Notes: generated by a model not told the origin, from the letters alone. 64,000 bases of DNA from Snodgrassella alvi wkB2 (GCF_000600005.1 NZ_CP007446.1:1204894-1268893); one strand, 5' to 3'. Shown: positions 11,101 to 21,781, counted from the stretch's first letter. A program made the numbers and translations.

Positions 11101-12147
<1,047 letters not shown>

Positions 12148-12179
12148 ATGCAGCACTGTTTGTCAGATATAAGATAATA

Positions 12180-13070
12180 ATGGCAGAGCCTTCACTCAAT
12201 TTTGTACACAATGGTCTGCGCAGTACCAGTAAACTGGTTGTACTGTCGCTGTTAGCAGTTGTATTGCTGTTGCTTGATAACCGGTATGATGTGGTTAAAA
12301 TTAGCCGCAATTATATCGGTACGGCATTATATCCGTTACAGTGGCTGGCTATGCAGCCGGTTAATGCTGTATCTAATGGTATGGTGTTTCTCGAAAAGCA
12401 GCAGAATCTGAGCGATGAAAACAAATTGTTGAAGGCTCAAAATGCGCAGCTTAAATTACAAATTAGTCAGCGTGACGTACAGTTAAAATCAGTAATCAGT
12501 CTTGATCATCTGACTCAGCTTCAGAAAGCAGCATTACCTCAGGCACAGGTTGCACAGATTGTATCAAGTGATACTAATCCGCTGACTGACCGCTTCATTA
12601 TAGATAAAGGCAGTCATCATCAAATTCGACAGGGTGATGCCGTAAGTGATGAACATGGTCTGATTGGTCAGATTACAGCTGTTCAGCCATTGAGTTCTGA
12701 AGTGACACTAATTACCAATAGTAATGCAGTTATTCCGGCGATGGTAATGCGTACTGGAGTACGCACACTGGTTTATGGCCGTTCAGGTAGTTTGGATCTG
12801 CGTTACTTTCCGGCTAATGCCAGCCTGTTACGTAATGATTTACTGGTTACTTCAGGCATGGATAGTATTTATCCTGCCGGAATACCTATTGCCACTGTCA
12901 TACAAGCGCAGAGTGGTAATGGTTCACCCTATTACCGGACACAAATTGAACCTGTAGCGCAACTGCGCAATAGTAATTTTGTGCTGGTTATCCCGCAAAA
13001 GCATGCGCAGATAGTTGATCATTATGCTGATGCAACAGCCACTAATACTTTATCCATCAATCATGACTGA
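12180..13070 (+). CDS. mreC: Rod shape-determining protein MreC
   Basis: Periplasmic scaffold of the elongasome, 296 residues. It has a short cytoplasmic N-terminus, one membrane segment (about residues 20-37, VVLSLLAVVLLLLDNR), a coiled-coil region (about 75-120) and the beta-barrel MreC domain with DRFIIDKGSHHQIRQGDAV, GLIGQI and SGMDSIYPAGIPIATV. It lies 32 bp after mreB and overlaps the start of mreD by 8 bp. Confidence 0.95.
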   Translation: MAEPSLNFVHNGLRSTSKLVVLSLLAVVLLLLDNRYDVVKISRNYIGTALYPLQWLAMQPVNAVSNGMVFLEKQQNLSDENKLLKAQNAQLKLQISQRDVQLKSVISLDHLTQLQKAALPQAQVAQIVSSDTNPLTDRFIIDKGSHHQIRQGDAVSDEHGLIGQITAVQPLSSEVTLITNSNAVIPAMVMRTGVRTLVYGRSGSLDLRYFPANASLLRNDLLVTSGMDSIYPAGIPIATVIQAQSGNGSPYYRTQIEPVAQLRNSNFVLVIPQKHAQIVDHYADATATNTLSINHD

Positions 13071-13560
13071 AGTTGACAGCTTGCACCGCCATACCAGAAA
13101 AAGGCTTATTGTACTAAGCTTAGTAATTGCATTATTTCTGGATCTGATTCCGTTTCCTCAGCCTCTGGCTGGCTGCCTACCTGCATTTACAGCCATGATG
13201 ACATTGTATTGGAGCTTGCACCGACCACAAAATATCGGTATCGGTATGGCTTTTGTATTAGGACTGCTCTTGGATGTGGGAATTGGTACTCCGTTCGGGC
13301 AACATGCATTAGGCTTGATGGCAGCTGTCTATTTGATTGAACAAAACAGGCATCAGATGCTTGGTTATTCTTATGCTTACCAGGCTCTGACTATTTTCGG
13401 CAGTCTGATGCTAATGACTCTGATTTTAGTCGTTGTACACTTCTTTTCTACCCATCAGTTTAGTGGCTGGAATCTGTTTGTTTCACCATTTATCAGTGCT
13501 CTGCTCTGGCCTCTTTTATCTAAATTCATGCTTTATCTCGCCTATTCAAGACGTCTATGA
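13063..13560 (+). CDS. mreD: Rod shape-determining membrane protein MreD
   Basis: Small polytopic membrane protein (165 residues) of the elongasome with about five to six hydrophobic segments: LIVLSLVIALFLDLIPFP, PAFTAMMTLYWSLHRPQ, GMAFVLGLLLDVGIGTPFG and LMLMTLILVVVHFF. The segment LPAFTAMMTLYWSLHRP...GLLLDV is the MreD hallmark. I chose the ATG at 13063 because the upstream extension lies inside mreC and the start overlaps the mreC stop. Its own stop overlaps the mrdA ATG (ATGA). Confidence 0.93.
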   Translation: MTEVDSLHRHTRKRLIVLSLVIALFLDLIPFPQPLAGCLPAFTAMMTLYWSLHRPQNIGIGMAFVLGLLLDVGIGTPFGQHALGLMAAVYLIEQNRHQMLGYSYAYQALTIFGSLMLMTLILVVVHFFSTHQFSGWNLFVSPFISALLWPLLSKFMLYLAYSRRL

Positions 13561-15596
13561 AAGCACTGCAATTCCGAACTAAAAAAAAGCGTGTATCTAA
13601 ACCTGCGCAAAATGGCGATCTCGGTTTACGGATTGCAGTAGCCTTTGCTTTGATTATTATTTGTTTTTCTATGCTGATTGCCAGGTTTGTATACTTGCAA
13701 GTAATCAAATATGATGAATATGTCATTGCCGCTACTAATAATCGTATCTCATTAATTCCTACACCACCCATTCGTGGAGAAATAGTTGATGTTAATGGCG
13801 TGGTACTGGCACATAATTATCCGGCTTATTCTCTTGAGATAACCCCTAATCAGATACCGGGTAAACTCGAAGATACAATTAATGCCTTGCGCAACTATGT
13901 GGACATTACCCCCAGCGATATGAAGCGGTTTAATAAATTCCGGGCAGAATACCGTTCTTATGAAAAAGTACCTTTAAAACTTAAGTTAACAATGGAAGAA
14001 GCCAGCCGTCTGGCGGCTGAACTTTATCGTTTTCCGGGTGTTGAAATTAATGCGCGAACATTTCGCGATTATCCTTATGGCGAATTACTTGCTCACATCG
14101 TAGGCTATATCGGCCGGATCAGCGACCGCGATATGGCAGCTCTCGACAAAGCTGAACTGACAACACTTTATCGTGGTAGCACTCATATAGGAAAAATGGG
14201 GCTGGAAGAATACTATGAACGCCAATTACATGGTATTCCGGGTTATCGTGAAGTTGAAAAGGATGCGCAGGGACATATTGTTCGTACTATTAAAACAGTG
14301 CCGGCAGTGCCCGGACAAACGCTTCGTCTGGGACTCGATATCCGTGTACAGCAAGAAGCAGACCGGTTGATGGGTGATAAACGTGGTGCTTTAGTTGCTA
14401 TTAATCCGCAAACGGGTGCGATACTGGCTATGGTATCCAAACCCAGCTATAACCCGAATCTGTTTATTGATGGAATCGATACTGATACGTGGAAAAGTCT
14501 GAATGAAGACTGGCGTCACCCGCTTTTAAATCGTGCGACTCAGGGTATGTATCCTCCCGGATCTACATTTAAGCCTTTTCTGGCAATGGCTGCCTTGGAA
14601 AGTGGCAAACTGACTCAGAGTACAGTTTTACCTGCTCCGGGGTTTTGGAGTATTCCCGGATCAACCCATCAGTTTAGGGATGCTGCGCGAGGTGGCCATG
14701 GATCAGCCAATCTGAATAAAGCTATTCAGGTTTCGTCAGATACATTTTTTTACCGTCTGGGCTATGAAATGGGGGTGGATCGTATGTCACCTTATTTAGC
14801 TGAGTTTAATCTTGGTAAGCAGACGGGTATTGATATAAATCATGAATATGCTGGTGTATTGCCAACACGCGCTTGGAAAGAAAAAAGATTTGCCCGCTCT
14901 AAACCTCAGGCACGCGTATGGCAGCCGGCTGATAGTGTGAGCATGGCCATCGGTCAGGGCTATAATGCGTATACTCCTCTGCAGATGGCTTTTGCTACAG
15001 CAATTCTCAGTAATGATGGTGTGGTTTACCGCCCTCATCTGGTTCAGGCATTACTTGACCATAATTCGAAAAAAATGACTTTAATCGACCCGCAACCAGT
15101 TAGAACTGTCCCTTTCAAACGTGGCAATTTTGAATATGTTAAAGATGCTATGCAAAAAGTATTAAAACCGGGTGGTACGGCTGCGGCAGTAGGTTCTGGG
15201 CTGGCTTATACTATGGGCGGCAAAACCGGTACTGCTCAGGTCGTACAGATTAAACAAGGTGCACGTTATAATGCGGCAGCATTAAAACTACAGCTGAGAG
15301 ACCATGCATGGTTTATTGCATTCGCGCCTGCAGATAAGCCACAGATAGCGATTGCAGTTATTCTTGAAAACAATGGTTGGGGTGCTACAGCAGCCCCTCT
15401 GGCTCGTCAATTAGCTGATTTTTATCTTTTGAAATTAAAAAATCTCCCTAGTGCAAAAGAAGCAGCTAATTCTGCAGACTTACCGGTGAATGATTTATCC
15501 AATAATGCCATGATGGATGCAAAACAACATAATGAGCATAGTCAGACTGACTTACCTCCGTTATTGCGTGCTTATCGTCCTCAGCCAGGCCTGTGA
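13557..15596 (+). CDS. mrdA: Penicillin-binding protein 2 (elongation transpeptidase)
   Basis: Class B penicillin-binding protein that cross-links peptidoglycan during elongation, 679 residues. One N-terminal membrane segment (about residues 25-45), a pedestal/dimerisation domain (IPTPPIRGEIVDVNG from about 68), then the transpeptidase domain with STFK (Ser336), SSD in the SxN position (393-395) and KTGTAQ (Lys556). The C-terminal tail after about residue 640 is polar and family-variable. Start overlaps mreD by 4 bp and rodA follows after 8 bp. Confidence 0.96.
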   Translation: MKALQFRTKKKRVSKPAQNGDLGLRIAVAFALIIICFSMLIARFVYLQVIKYDEYVIAATNNRISLIPTPPIRGEIVDVNGVVLAHNYPAYSLEITPNQIPGKLEDTINALRNYVDITPSDMKRFNKFRAEYRSYEKVPLKLKLTMEEASRLAAELYRFPGVEINARTFRDYPYGELLAHIVGYIGRISDRDMAALDKAELTTLYRGSTHIGKMGLEEYYERQLHGIPGYREVEKDAQGHIVRTIKTVPAVPGQTLRLGLDIRVQQEADRLMGDKRGALVAINPQTGAILAMVSKPSYNPNLFIDGIDTDTWKSLNEDWRHPLLNRATQGMYPPGSTFKPFLAMAALESGKLTQSTVLPAPGFWSIPGSTHQFRDAARGGHGSANLNKAIQVSSDTFFYRLGYEMGVDRMSPYLAEFNLGKQTGIDINHEYAGVLPTRAWKEKRFARSKPQARVWQPADSVSMAIGQGYNAYTPLQMAFATAILSNDGVVYRPHLVQALLDHNSKKMTLIDPQPVRTVPFKRGNFEYVKDAMQKVLKPGGTAAAVGSGLAYTMGGKTGTAQVVQIKQGARYNAAALKLQLRDHAWFIAFAPADKPQIAIAVILENNGWGATAAPLARQLADFYLLKLKNLPSAKEAANSADLPVNDLSNNAMMDAKQHNEHSQTDLPPLLRAYRPQPGL

Positions 15597-15604
15597 GATA
15601 AACA

Positions 15605-16711
15605 ATGATCAATGAACAAAAATGGTTTAAACGTCTCTGGATCAAACTTTGGGCACCTATGGATGTATGGCTTTTTTATGCCATGTTGATTATTTATGTA
15701 ATGAGTTTGTTTTTGCTCTATTCTGCCGACGGTCAGGATTTTGGTCAGCTTGAAAATAAGACCCTGCATACTATTCTAAGTTTTATCTTACTTTGGGTTA
15801 TTGCGCGTACTCCTCCTCAGATATTAAGTAATTTTGCTTTACCTGCATATTGTTTGGGGATTTTGCTATTGATTGGGGTACATTTTGCCGGAATTACGGT
15901 AAATGGTTCTACACGATGGCTGAATGTTGGTATAGCCCGTATTCAGCCTTCAGAAATTATGAAAATTGCCGTACCGATGCTGATTGCGTGGTACTTTCAG
16001 AAAAATGAAAGTAATATTCGCTGGTATCATTATATTATTGCTTTCGTACTGATATTCATTCCGGTAGCACTGATTTTAAAACAGCCGGACTTGGGGACTG
16101 CTACTCTGATTATGGCTTCAGGTCTGTTTGTGATATTTTTTGCCGGTTTACCGTGGAAAGTCATCATTTCAGCAATTATTGGTTTCGTTGCCATGCTGCC
16201 ATTGATCTGGAATTACGGTATGCATGATTATCAGCGTATGCGTGTATTGACTTTACTGGATCCAACTAAAGACCGGCTGGGTGCCGGATACCATATTCTC
16301 CAATCTATGACAGCAATTGGTTCTGGCGGAATATGGGGCAAAGGATGGTTAGAAGGTTCGCAAACACATTTAGATTATATTCCTGAATCAACTACAGACT
16401 TCATTTTTGCAGTGTTTGGAGAAGAGTTTGGCCTGATAGGAAATATTTTACTGGTAACCGTATATACGTTTATTCTTGTGCGCGGCCTTTATATAACCTT
16501 TAAAGCGCCAACCTTATATTGCCGAACCCTGGCTGGAGCATTAACCATGACCCTTTTTTGCTATGCATTTGTAAATATGGGTATGGTTAGCGGGATTTTA
16601 CCTGTGGTAGGAGTGCCTTTACCATTGGTAAGCTATGGTGGTACAGCTACGTTATCGGTAATGGTAATCTTAGCTATGCTGATGGGTATAAGCAATCAGC
16701 GTAAACAATAA
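15605..16711 (+). CDS. rodA: Peptidoglycan polymerase RodA (SEDS family)
   Basis: Membrane glycosyltransferase that polymerises lipid II with PBP2 as partner; 368 residues, about ten membrane segments. The SEDS signature is visible in GITVNGSTRWL, RIQPSEIMKIAVP, LKQPDLGTA, GKGWLEGSQTHLDYIPESTTDFIFAVFGEE (split over two segments) and VPLPLVSYGGTA. Last gene of the elongation operon, which ends 55 bp before a strong hairpin terminator shared with convergent clpP. Confidence 0.96.
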   Translation: MINEQKWFKRLWIKLWAPMDVWLFYAMLIIYVMSLFLLYSADGQDFGQLENKTLHTILSFILLWVIARTPPQILSNFALPAYCLGILLLIGVHFAGITVNGSTRWLNVGIARIQPSEIMKIAVPMLIAWYFQKNESNIRWYHYIIAFVLIFIPVALILKQPDLGTATLIMASGLFVIFFAGLPWKVIISAIIGFVAMLPLIWNYGMHDYQRMRVLTLLDPTKDRLGAGYHILQSMTAIGSGGIWGKGWLEGSQTHLDYIPESTTDFIFAVFGEEFGLIGNILLVTVYTFILVRGLYITFKAPTLYCRTLAGALTMTLFCYAFVNMGMVSGILPVVGVPLPLVSYGGTATLSVMVILAMLMGISNQRKQ

Positions 16712-16765
16712 TATTCTACTTATTTGTTTAAGATAAAAAATATTGTTAGCTTACATGTTATAAAT

Positions 16766-16816
16766 ACTACAATAAAAAACGAAACCTTGTTCGAAGGTTT
16801 CGTTTTTTATTGTAGT
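16766..16816. terminator. Bidirectional intrinsic terminator between rodA and clpP
   Basis: Perfect 23-bp inverted repeat with a 5-base loop (arms 16766-16788 and 16794-16816). The GC-rich core is gaaacctt/aaggtttc and both flanks carry A/T runs (aaaaaa left, tttttt right), so it can stop transcription from either strand. It sits midway between the two convergent stop codons. Confidence 0.9.
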
Positions 16817-16850
16817 AGATATACTATCTAAATGTCTGCTTCTAAAAATT

Positions 16851-17462
16851 CTATTTAGGCCTGTGGACTAGTACTTCATCTATCAAACCATATTTTTTAG
16901 CTTCTTCAGCTGACATGAAATTATCACGATCGGTATCTTTTTCAATTTGTTCAAGCTTCTGTCCGGTATGACGGGCAAGGTGCTCATTTAACTGTTTTTT
17001 CAGTTTAAGTAATTCACGCGCGTGGATTTCGATGTCTGAGGCCTGACCACCTAATCCGCCACTGATAAGCGGCTGGTGAATCATGACGCGGCTATTAGGT
17101 AGGGCAAAGCGTTTTCCTTTAGCCCCTGCAGAAAGTAAAAAGGCACCCATACTGGCGGCCTGTCCCAGACACAAAGTTGCTACATCGGGCTTAATAAAAT
17201 TCATCGTATCAAAAATTGACATGCCCGCTGTAACTGAGCCGCCCGGAGAATTAATGTAAAGAGAAATATCCTTATCAGGATTCTCGCTTTCCAGAAATAA
17301 TAACTGGGCAACCACCAGATTGGCAGTCTCATCGGTAACGGGCCCTACCATGAAAATAATGCGCTCTTTAAGCAGGCGTGAATAAATGTCGTATGCACGT
17401 TCTCCGCGGCCGCTCTGTTCTACTACCATAGGTACCAGACCCAGATTTTCAATATGTGACAT
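16851..17462 (-). CDS. clpP: ATP-dependent Clp protease proteolytic subunit
   Basis: Serine peptidase that forms the tetradecameric ClpP chamber working with ClpA/ClpX. 203 residues. The catalytic triad is readable as Ser104 (GQAASMGAF), His129 (VMIHQPL) and Asp180 (DTDRDNF). The N-terminal [23 protein letters not shown] processing region is normal. GAGG lies about 6-9 bases before the ATG at 17462. It follows tig by 84 bp with a weak terminator between them, an arrangement common in proteobacteria; clpX is not adjacent. Confidence 0.97.
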   Translation of the reverse strand: MSHIENLGLVPMVVEQSGRGERAYDIYSRLLKERIIFMVGPVTDETANLVVAQLLFLESENPDKDISLYINSPGGSVTAGMSIFDTMNFIKPDVATLCLGQAASMGAFLLSAGAKGKRFALPNSRVMIHQPLISGGLGGQASDIEIHARELLKLKKQLNEHLARHTGQKLEQIEKDTDRDNFMSAEEAKKYGLIDEVLVHRPK

Positions 17463-17484
17463 ATTTTTTCCTCAGTTGAAATAA

Positions 17485-17520
17485 AAGCACCTAAGCAGCT
17501 TTACAACCACTTCGGTGCTT
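17485..17520 (-). terminator. Probable weak terminator/attenuator between tig and clpP
   Basis: Arms 17485-17491 and 17514-17520 (aagcacc/ggtgctt), extended inside by one mismatch and an aag/ctt pairing. Read on the minus strand it follows the tig stop and is followed by TTTTATT. Partial read-through into clpP is likely, since no separate promoter is obvious. Confidence 0.5.
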
Positions 17521-17546
17521 GGTCATACAGATTATGTATTTTACAT

Positions 17547-18866
17547 TCAGGCTTGGGCCTGCTGACCCATCACTTCATCAAAAGTCAGTACTTTATCAGT
17601 CACTTTTGCTTTGCCTAATACATAATCAACAACATTCTGCTCAATGGCTAAGGAAGTAGGTGCCTGAAGATTTTTTCTGTCGCTGTAGTACCAGTCGATA
17701 ACTTCCTGCGGATCTTCATAGCTATCAGCAAATTCGTTAATAACGTTACGCACCTGCTCTTCTGATGGCTCAAGCTTTTCTTCACGAACCAATTCACCCA
17801 TAATCAGGCTGATGGCAACACGACGACTGGCCTGTTCGTTAAACATGTCCAGAGGTAATTCCAGATCTTTCTGATCCATACCTTGAGCAGCAAAATTTTC
17901 TTTCATTCTTGCTGCCATGCTTTTAGCTTCTTCTGTAATCAGTGAGGAAGGTACTTCAATCGGTGTTGCAGCCAGTAATGCATTAATTGCACTGTCTTTA
18001 GTCATTTCGCTAACGCGACGGTTTACTTCACGGCTGACATTTTTTTTGATTTCAGCACGCATTTTTTCGACATCACCATCTTCAATACCAAGTGACTTGG
18101 CAAATTCTTCATTTACTTCGGGCAGAACTGCTTCAGAAACGTTTTTCAGAGTAATAGTGAAATTTGCAGTTTTTCCTGCCAGCTCTTTACTTTGGTAATC
18201 TTCCGGAAAAGTAACGGCAACTTCTTTTACATCATCTTCTTTCATGCCAGCAATACCTGCTTCAAAATCCGGCAGCATCTGGCCTTTGCCCAGCATAAAC
18301 GGATAATTTTCAGCAGTACCGCCAGCAAAGGCTTCACCGTCAATTTTGCCGGCAAAATCAATAATAACCCGATCGCCTTCACGTGCCTCACGTTCAACAT
18401 GATTAAAACGGGTACGCTGCTGGCGCAGAATATCAACAGTTTTATCTATTTCTGCATCACCGATTTCAGTGCTGAACTTCGTTACTTCCTGATTACTTAA
18501 ATCACCGACTTTGATTTCTGGAAATTCTTCAAATACTACGGCAATTTTATAAACTTTTTCATCATCCTGATCGGCATCTTCCAAAGCAGTCAGGCTTTTC
18601 AGACCAGCAACTTTTAGTTTTTCAGCTACAATGGTATCTTCAAATGCTTTATGGGTCATTTCGTTCAATACTTCATCACGAATACCATAGCCGTACATAG
18701 AGTCGATTATTCTCAGCGGTGCTTTACCGGGACGAAAGCCATCAACACGGGCACGTTTCTGTGCTACTTTCATGCGTGCGTTGACTTTTGCTCTGATGTC
18801 TTCCCAGTTCAGAGCCAAAATGATTTTACGCTCTAAATTATCTAATTTTTCTACTGTTACGCTCAT
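17547..18866 (-). CDS. tig: Trigger factor chaperone / prolyl isomerase
   Basis: Ribosome-bound chaperone, 439 residues. The ribosome-docking signature VDGFRPGKAP is at residues 41-50. The PPIase (FKBP-like) domain is marked by REGDRVIIDFAGKIDGEAF and ENYPFMLGKGQMLPDFE, and the C-terminal helical arms follow. An AAGGG ribosome site precedes the ATG at 18866. Upstream of clpP on the same strand, which matches the usual tig-clpP order. Confidence 0.97.
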   Translation of the reverse strand: MSVTVEKLDNLERKIILALNWEDIRAKVNARMKVAQKRARVDGFRPGKAPLRIIDSMYGYGIRDEVLNEMTHKAFEDTIVAEKLKVAGLKSLTALEDADQDDEKVYKIAVVFEEFPEIKVGDLSNQEVTKFSTEIGDAEIDKTVDILRQQRTRFNHVEREAREGDRVIIDFAGKIDGEAFAGGTAENYPFMLGKGQMLPDFEAGIAGMKEDDVKEVAVTFPEDYQSKELAGKTANFTITLKNVSEAVLPEVNEEFAKSLGIEDGDVEKMRAEIKKNVSREVNRRVSEMTKDSAINALLAATPIEVPSSLITEEAKSMAARMKENFAAQGMDQKDLELPLDMFNEQASRRVAISLIMGELVREEKLEPSEEQVRNVINEFADSYEDPQEVIDWYYSDRKNLQAPTSLAIEQNVVDYVLGKAKVTDKVLTFDEVMGQQAQA

Positions 18867-19040
18867 CGTAAACCCTTAGATGTCAGTTGATCTGGTTTTG
18901 GTTTCATTTGTCTTAAGCTACTGCTTTTGGGCTGTACGCACACGGGCATTTACTCATGCAGACAAAAATTAAATGGCAAGTGTACCATAAGCCCTTACAA
19001 AAACCTATGTACTGATAAAAACACTTGCCGCTGTTCAGGT

Positions 19041-19907
19041 TTAGTTGTTTTTACAATTTGTTTTCATTATACGCTGCACTTCATGCCAGCAGCCGTCTGC
19101 ACGCTCTTCAACCACTGCAACCATACCCTGGCGGATTTGCTTAATCTGATTGAAGGTAACTATAGCATTACTACTGATGCGTGCAGGAGACAGAAAAGAT
19201 AAATGGTCAAGTACATAAAAACGACTATTTTCTGAGCATTTAAATTCATCCCAGTTTTCTACATAATACCCTTGCCAGCTCAAAGAATTTAATGGTGCTG
19301 GCAATTGTTGCTGTGGTTCAGGCATAAACAGCATACCGCGAATAATGCTGGCATGTTGCAATTGCTCATGCTCCAAAGATAAATCTTTCAGGATATTTTC
19401 AGCAGCAGGCTCCGTGCTTAACCTGAGCTGCTGCTGGATTTTATGCATTTTATTAATAAGCTGGTCAGTCGGATTCAGACCGGTAAAGTTTTCAAGTTGA
19501 TTTGACCGGCTGCCATAATATTTAGTTGCTAACTCCAGATGGTAAATACTTTCGTTTAACTGTACGATAAAATCGAAAGCCCCCAATGTTTGCTGATTAT
19601 GCTGAACCTGCACATTATGTGCAATCAGTCTGCTGTGCGGAGCATGTAAAAACCAATACCTGAGTAAACGTTCTGCATAAATGCCCAGGCGGCTCTGATA
19701 TCCGCCATGTTTTTTCAGAAATAAATACAGGCTTTCAGGCTGCTCATCCAGAGAAAGTAAAAATCGGAATCCTTCATCTCCCAATAGTACTGAAACTGGT
19801 ATCTCGGCAGATGATATCCATGGAGGTGGTGCCGTTAACAGACTGGCCAGATCGCGTACGATCGTTTTTTTTAAACGCCACCAAATCGGATCTGAAGAAT
19901 AATTCAT
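19041..19907 (-). CDS. DUF1853 family protein
   Basis: 288-residue cytosolic protein that I recognise as DUF1853, found mostly in gamma- and betaproteobacteria and without known function. The best conserved block is FDFIVQLNESIYHLELATKYYG (split: Asp112, Glu125, Lys129), followed by GLNPTDQLINKMHKIQQQL and later WQGYYVENWDEF. The D...E...K spacing next to a KYYG turn recalls PD-(D/E)XK nuclease cores, but that is inference. The ATG at 19907 has an AAGG ribosome site; the earlier TTG at 19934 is not needed. It follows trmJ by 44 bp on the same strand. Confidence 0.75.
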   Translation of the reverse strand: MNYSSDPIWWRLKKTIVRDLASLLTAPPPWISSAEIPVSVLLGDEGFRFLLSLDEQPESLYLFLKKHGGYQSRLGIYAERLLRYWFLHAPHSRLIAHNVQVQHNQQTLGAFDFIVQLNESIYHLELATKYYGSRSNQLENFTGLNPTDQLINKMHKIQQQLRLSTEPAAENILKDLSLEHEQLQHASIIRGMLFMPEPQQQLPAPLNSLSWQGYYVENWDEFKCSENSRFYVLDHLSFLSPARISSNAIVTFNQIKQIRQGMVAVVEERADGCWHEVQRIMKTNCKNN

Positions 19908-19951
19908 ACTGGCACCCTTTTCTTTTGCAGACAAATATTTACAATATAATA

Positions 19952-20785
19952 CTAATTTTGATTTTTTTGTAATTGCTGACTAACAGTATTGTAGAATCCG
20001 CGCAAGACATCGATATCTTCTGTGCTTAACTGTGCACGGTCGAACATTGCAGCCATGCGTCGCATCAGCCTTTTTTCATTGCGCCGGTTAAAGAAGCCGG
20101 CCAAATTCATTACCTGTTGTAAATGTTCTACCATACCGCTTGTTTGCTGATGAGTAGCCAGATTCTGTTCTTGTTTTAGATGTGTCATGCTGATATCAAC
20201 ATGGCTGAACAATTCATAACATATAATTTGCACCGCCTGGGCCAGATTAAGAGAAAAATAATCCGGATTACCATTAATAGTAATCAGACGATTGCAACTT
20301 TGAACTTCATCTATACTTAATCCAAAAGTTTCATTTCCAAATACCAGTGCTATTTGCTGACCTGTACCGGCTGCCGAAATTAATGAGGGCATGATTTCCC
20401 GCGGGGTATGTAGCGGAGCGGACAACTCACGCCGCCGGCTGGTTAAGGCGCAAGATAAAGTAGTATCTGCAAGAGCATCATCCAGTGTAGCGACAATCCG
20501 TGCATTTTCCAGTACATCACGAGCACCTGAGGCCAGGATAAAGCTTTCTTCAGGTAATACAAATGCAGCTGGATTGGCATAATCGAACTTAGCAGGATCA
20601 GATGTCATCGGTGTTTGCATCAAATTCGGTGCAACAAGAGTAAGTCTGGTTAAACCCATTGTTTTCATGGCTCTTGCTGCAGATCCGATATTGGCAGGAT
20701 GACTGGTTCGGCTAAGTACAATAGTAATGTTGTTGAGAAAATCCGGTAGAACAGGTTTATTCATATCAGTGATTAATACAGACAT
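19952..20785 (-). CDS. trmJ: tRNA (cytidine/uridine-2'-O-)-methyltransferase TrmJ
   Basis: SPOUT-class methyltransferase that 2'-O-methylates position 32 of tRNAs. 277 residues. Diagnostic segments are IVLSRTSHPANIGSAARAMKTMG near the N-terminus, IALVFGNETFGLSIDEVQ, and the knot region NLAQAVQIICYEL. The C-terminal helical part contains RRMAAMFDRAQLSTEDIDVLRGF. Start choice is uncertain: ATGs at 20785 and 20764 are both possible and neither shows a ribosome site. Divergent from suhB. Confidence 0.92.
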   Translation of the reverse strand: MSVLITDMNKPVLPDFLNNITIVLSRTSHPANIGSAARAMKTMGLTRLTLVAPNLMQTPMTSDPAKFDYANPAAFVLPEESFILASGARDVLENARIVATLDDALADTTLSCALTSRRRELSAPLHTPREIMPSLISAAGTGQQIALVFGNETFGLSIDEVQSCNRLITINGNPDYFSLNLAQAVQIICYELFSHVDISMTHLKQEQNLATHQQTSGMVEHLQQVMNLAGFFNRRNEKRLMRRMAAMFDRAQLSTEDIDVLRGFYNTVSQQLQKNQN

Positions 20786-20854
20786 CTGCTGAATGCAAAA
20801 ATTCTGCGTATTATAGCAAAATCAGACCCCTCAATCTGCTATGAGAGCATAATT

Positions 20855-20882
20855 TTGGCAAAAACACTTTTTGTCGTATAAT
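20855..20882 (+). promoter_or_regulatory. Sigma-70 type promoter of suhB with a leader hairpin
   Basis: TTGGCA at 20855-20860 and a perfect TATAAT at 20877-20882, 16 bases apart. Transcription would start near 20889, leaving a leader of about 100 nt. That leader contains a perfect 7-bp hairpin (tgccgca 20903-20909 / tgcggca 20919-20925) followed by a T-rich stretch. Confidence 0.7.
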
Positions 20883-20989
20883 TGGCGATATTCTGTTTAT
20901 ATTGCCGCAGTGTTTCTATGCGGCATTTGTTCTTTAAAATACCCATTGTATATCTGTTTTAGCTTTTAAGCCCTATCTCGAGAATTAGC

Positions 20990-21781
20990 ATGAATCCTAT
21001 ATTAACTACTGCGTGGAAAGCAGCGCGCAAAGCCGGTCAAATGATGCATCGCGCCAGCAGCAATTTAAACAACATTAAAATTGATAACAAAGCTGCTAAT
21101 GATTTTGTTTCAGATGTAGACCGTGAGGCTGAGCATATTATTGTTAACACTATTCAGGAAGTCTATCCTCATCATGCTGTTTTGAGTGAAGAGGCTGGTC
21201 ATTCAGGTAATACTAATGCGGAATATCAATGGATTATTGATCCACTGGACGGTACAACCAATTATTTACACGGACATAAACAGTACGCTATTTCTATGGC
21301 TTTGCTGCATAAAGGTACTTTAGCCGAAGCACTGGTTTATGCACCGGAACAGAATGATTTATATGTTGCCAGCCGAGGTCAAGGCGCTTTGCTTAATGAT
21401 AAGCGTATTCGGGTTAGCAATCGAAGTGATTTATTGCGCAGCCTGATAGCCACAGGTTTTCCAGTTGTTGACCAAAGCATGATGGATACCTATCTGGCAA
21501 TTTTAAAAGACGTACTGGCTAAAACAGCCGGTGGTCGCAGAGAAGGTTCTGCTGCTCTAGATTTATGTAATGTTGCCTGTGGCCGAGTTGACGGATATTT
21601 TGAGTTTAACCTGAAACCCTGGGATATTGCTGGTGGTGCTCTGATTGTGCAGGAAGCTGGTGGTATTGTTACTGATATGCATGGTGAACAAACTTGGTTG
21701 GATAGTGGGGATATTGTTGCTGCAAATCCCAAAATTCTTGCCCAGCTTTTACAAATTATTGCTCCGCATTTAGCTGTATAA
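20990..21781 (+). CDS. suhB: Inositol-1-monophosphatase family protein SuhB
   Basis: Mg-dependent, Li-sensitive phosphatase of 263 residues; in E. coli SuhB also works as an rRNA antitermination factor. Metal-site motifs are in place: SEEAG (Glu67/68), IDPLDGTTNY (Asp84, Asp87) and PWDIAGG (Asp212). Length and N-terminus (AWKAARKAGQ) fit SuhB better than CysQ. It has its own promoter about 100 bp upstream and is divergent from trmJ, a frequent neighbour of suhB. Confidence 0.94.
   Translation: MNPILTTAWKAARKAGQMMHRASSNLNNIKIDNKAANDFVSDVDREAEHIIVNTIQEVYPHHAVLSEEAGHSGNTNAEYQWIIDPLDGTTNYLHGHKQYAISMALLHKGTLAEALVYAPEQNDLYVASRGQGALLNDKRIRVSNRSDLLRSLIATGFPVVDQSMMDTYLAILKDVLAKTAGGRREGSAALDLCNVACGRVDGYFEFNLKPWDIAGGALIVQEAGGIVTDMHGEQTWLDSGDIVAANPKILAQLLQIIAPHLAV

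Noticed and set aside
18975-19029. Inverted repeat ggcaagtgt/acacttgcc between the DUF1853 gene and tig
   Set aside because: The 37-base spacer is too long for a stable terminator and no T-run follows directly; could be chance or a weak terminator.
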